Of a stretch of 64,000 bases of DNA, positions 63,111-64,000 are shown piece by piece. The notes under the pieces were generated by a model. The model was not told where the DNA came from, did not search any database, and was given only the letters and a program-made list of their open reading frames with translations. This stretch comes from Megascapheus bottae. Lineage: Eukaryota > Chordata > Mammalia > Rodentia > Geomyidae. Each line of letters starts with the position of its first letter. Position 1 is the stretch's first letter. The stretch spans positions 9,997,427 to 10,061,426 of the forward strand of contig JANJXV010000024.1 in the NCBI GenBank assembly GCA_024803745.1, in the 5' to 3' direction. The position numbers and the translations under genes are program-made.

Positions 63111-63817
63111 AAGTGAAAAAAATTAGACATAAAGAGTATGTATGTATTATTTTATGTGTAAAACATCCCTCAAACAGGTAAACTTAGGGAAAAAATGAGA
63201 TTGATGAGTGTTTTTTTCTGAAATAGGAGTGGAAGGTGAAGGAACACAGGACATTGTATAGGCTACTGTTCTGTGACATCATTGGGAGATGTTGGGAGGA
63301 AGGAAGAAAAGCTCAAATGGTGGAAGCAGGCCTCTGTGGGCATGGGAAAGACATGTGTGGTCCTCACCTTGTTCCTGAGTCTCTCTGCTTCTCACTGCCA
63401 TGAGGTGAGCAGCTCATTCCTTCCTCTCTTATGAAGGTTTCCAAGGCCAACCTGAGACAATGAAATCTGAGACAGTGAATGAAAAATCTTTCTTCCCTTA
63501 ATTTATTTTTGAATGTAGCCTGTTAAATGTAGCCTTTAAATATTTATATTATGAAACTCTGAAATATTTTAAAAGTGCTCCTAGAATAACCTTTATGCTT
63601 GCATGTCATTAATCAAGAATAAAACATGCTGTTATTAAATGCAATCTCCTTGTTGTACTACCTATCTCATGAACTTCTTGCTTTCATGCAATTAAAATTG
63701 TATATTCTTTAATTAGCAAGCCCCTTTCTTCACCACGCTTATCCAAACAAGTGCCTGGTAACAAACTAACTATCTTTTATAGGAAAGATAATTTTAATTA
63801 TTTATTTGTGTGTGCGT
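63111..63817. other. Unique DNA, nothing recognised
   Basis: No signatures were seen. Confidence 0.35.
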
Positions 63818-63898
63818 GTTTACATGGTACCAAGGAACTGAACCCAGGTTCTCATGCATACTAGACAAGAACTCTAGCATTAAGCTACATTCCTTGCC
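63818..63898 (-). repeat. ID-like SINE monomer
   Basis: TGGTACCAAGGAACTGAACCCAGGTTCTCATGCATACTAGACAAGAACTCTAGCATTAAGC is the left monomer in reverse. The A-box part has decayed. Confidence 0.7.
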
Positions 63899-63931
63899 AG
63901 AGTTAGAATTTTTTGTTTGTTTTTTCATTTG

Positions 63932-64000
63932 CTTGTGTGTTTTATTGCCCATTGTGGGGCTTGAACTTGGGGTCTGGGTGCTGTCTCTGAGTGTTTATGA
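63932..64000 (-). repeat. Tail-side end of a further SINE, cut by the window end
   Basis: TTGCCCATTGTGGGGCTTGAACTTGGGGTCTGGGTGCTGTCTCTGAG is the start of a reverse Geo monomer and continues beyond the window. Confidence 0.7.

Overview
This window looks like gene-poor, AT-rich intergenic or intronic DNA from a mammal, most likely a rodent of the Geomyoidea (kangaroo rats, pocket mice, pocket gophers). There are no operons and no long open reading frames apart from retroelement remains. Dozens of L1 LINE pieces and tRNA-derived SINEs are scattered on both strands. The commonest SINE is a dimer: an ID-like left monomer with clear Pol III A and B boxes, joined to a right monomer unrelated to B1, B2 or ID, followed by an A tail. 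That layout matches the published IDL-Geo SINE of geomyoid rodents. The lineage call is an inference from family knowledge, not a database result.

Layout. 1-2390 is the 5' part of an L1 on the minus strand (5' UTR plus a broken ORF1). From 2.4 to 50 kb there is unique AT-rich DNA with many 5'-truncated L1 tails; target-site duplications (TSDs) can be read for several (6714, 11275, 11982, 13151, 23847). IDL-Geo SINEs are common, with young copies carrying TSDs at 12323, 17401, 33614, 34362, 36731 and 42655. There are also microsatellites, a Tigger-like DNA transposon remnant near 31.9-32.2 kb, a solo LTR (38140-38635) sitting inside an L1 tail, and an L1 with an inverted 5' part (40310-42093) that looks like a twin-priming product. 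50445-55266 is a 4.8 kb L1 insertion with both ends and a TSD, but its 5' UTR is joined straight to mid-endonuclease ORF2, so ORF1 and the start of ORF2 are missing. From 55.3 to 62.9 kb the sequence is mostly unique, with one SINE and possible conserved non-coding blocks.

The only sequence related to a host protein-coding gene that I recognise is 46476-47051, minus strand. It is a GC- and CpG-rich patch with an uninterrupted 191-codon frame whose second half is a nearly perfect SOX30 HMG box. It lacks most of the SOX30 N terminus and stops matching SOX30 exactly at a GT that would be a good splice donor. It has no poly(A) tail. It is therefore best read as a partial, DNA-level copy of a SOX30 exon, or less likely part of a divergent real locus, rather than an ordinary processed pseudogene. 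It is the most interesting object in the window. I see no CRISPR array, riboswitch, tRNA gene proper or rRNA.
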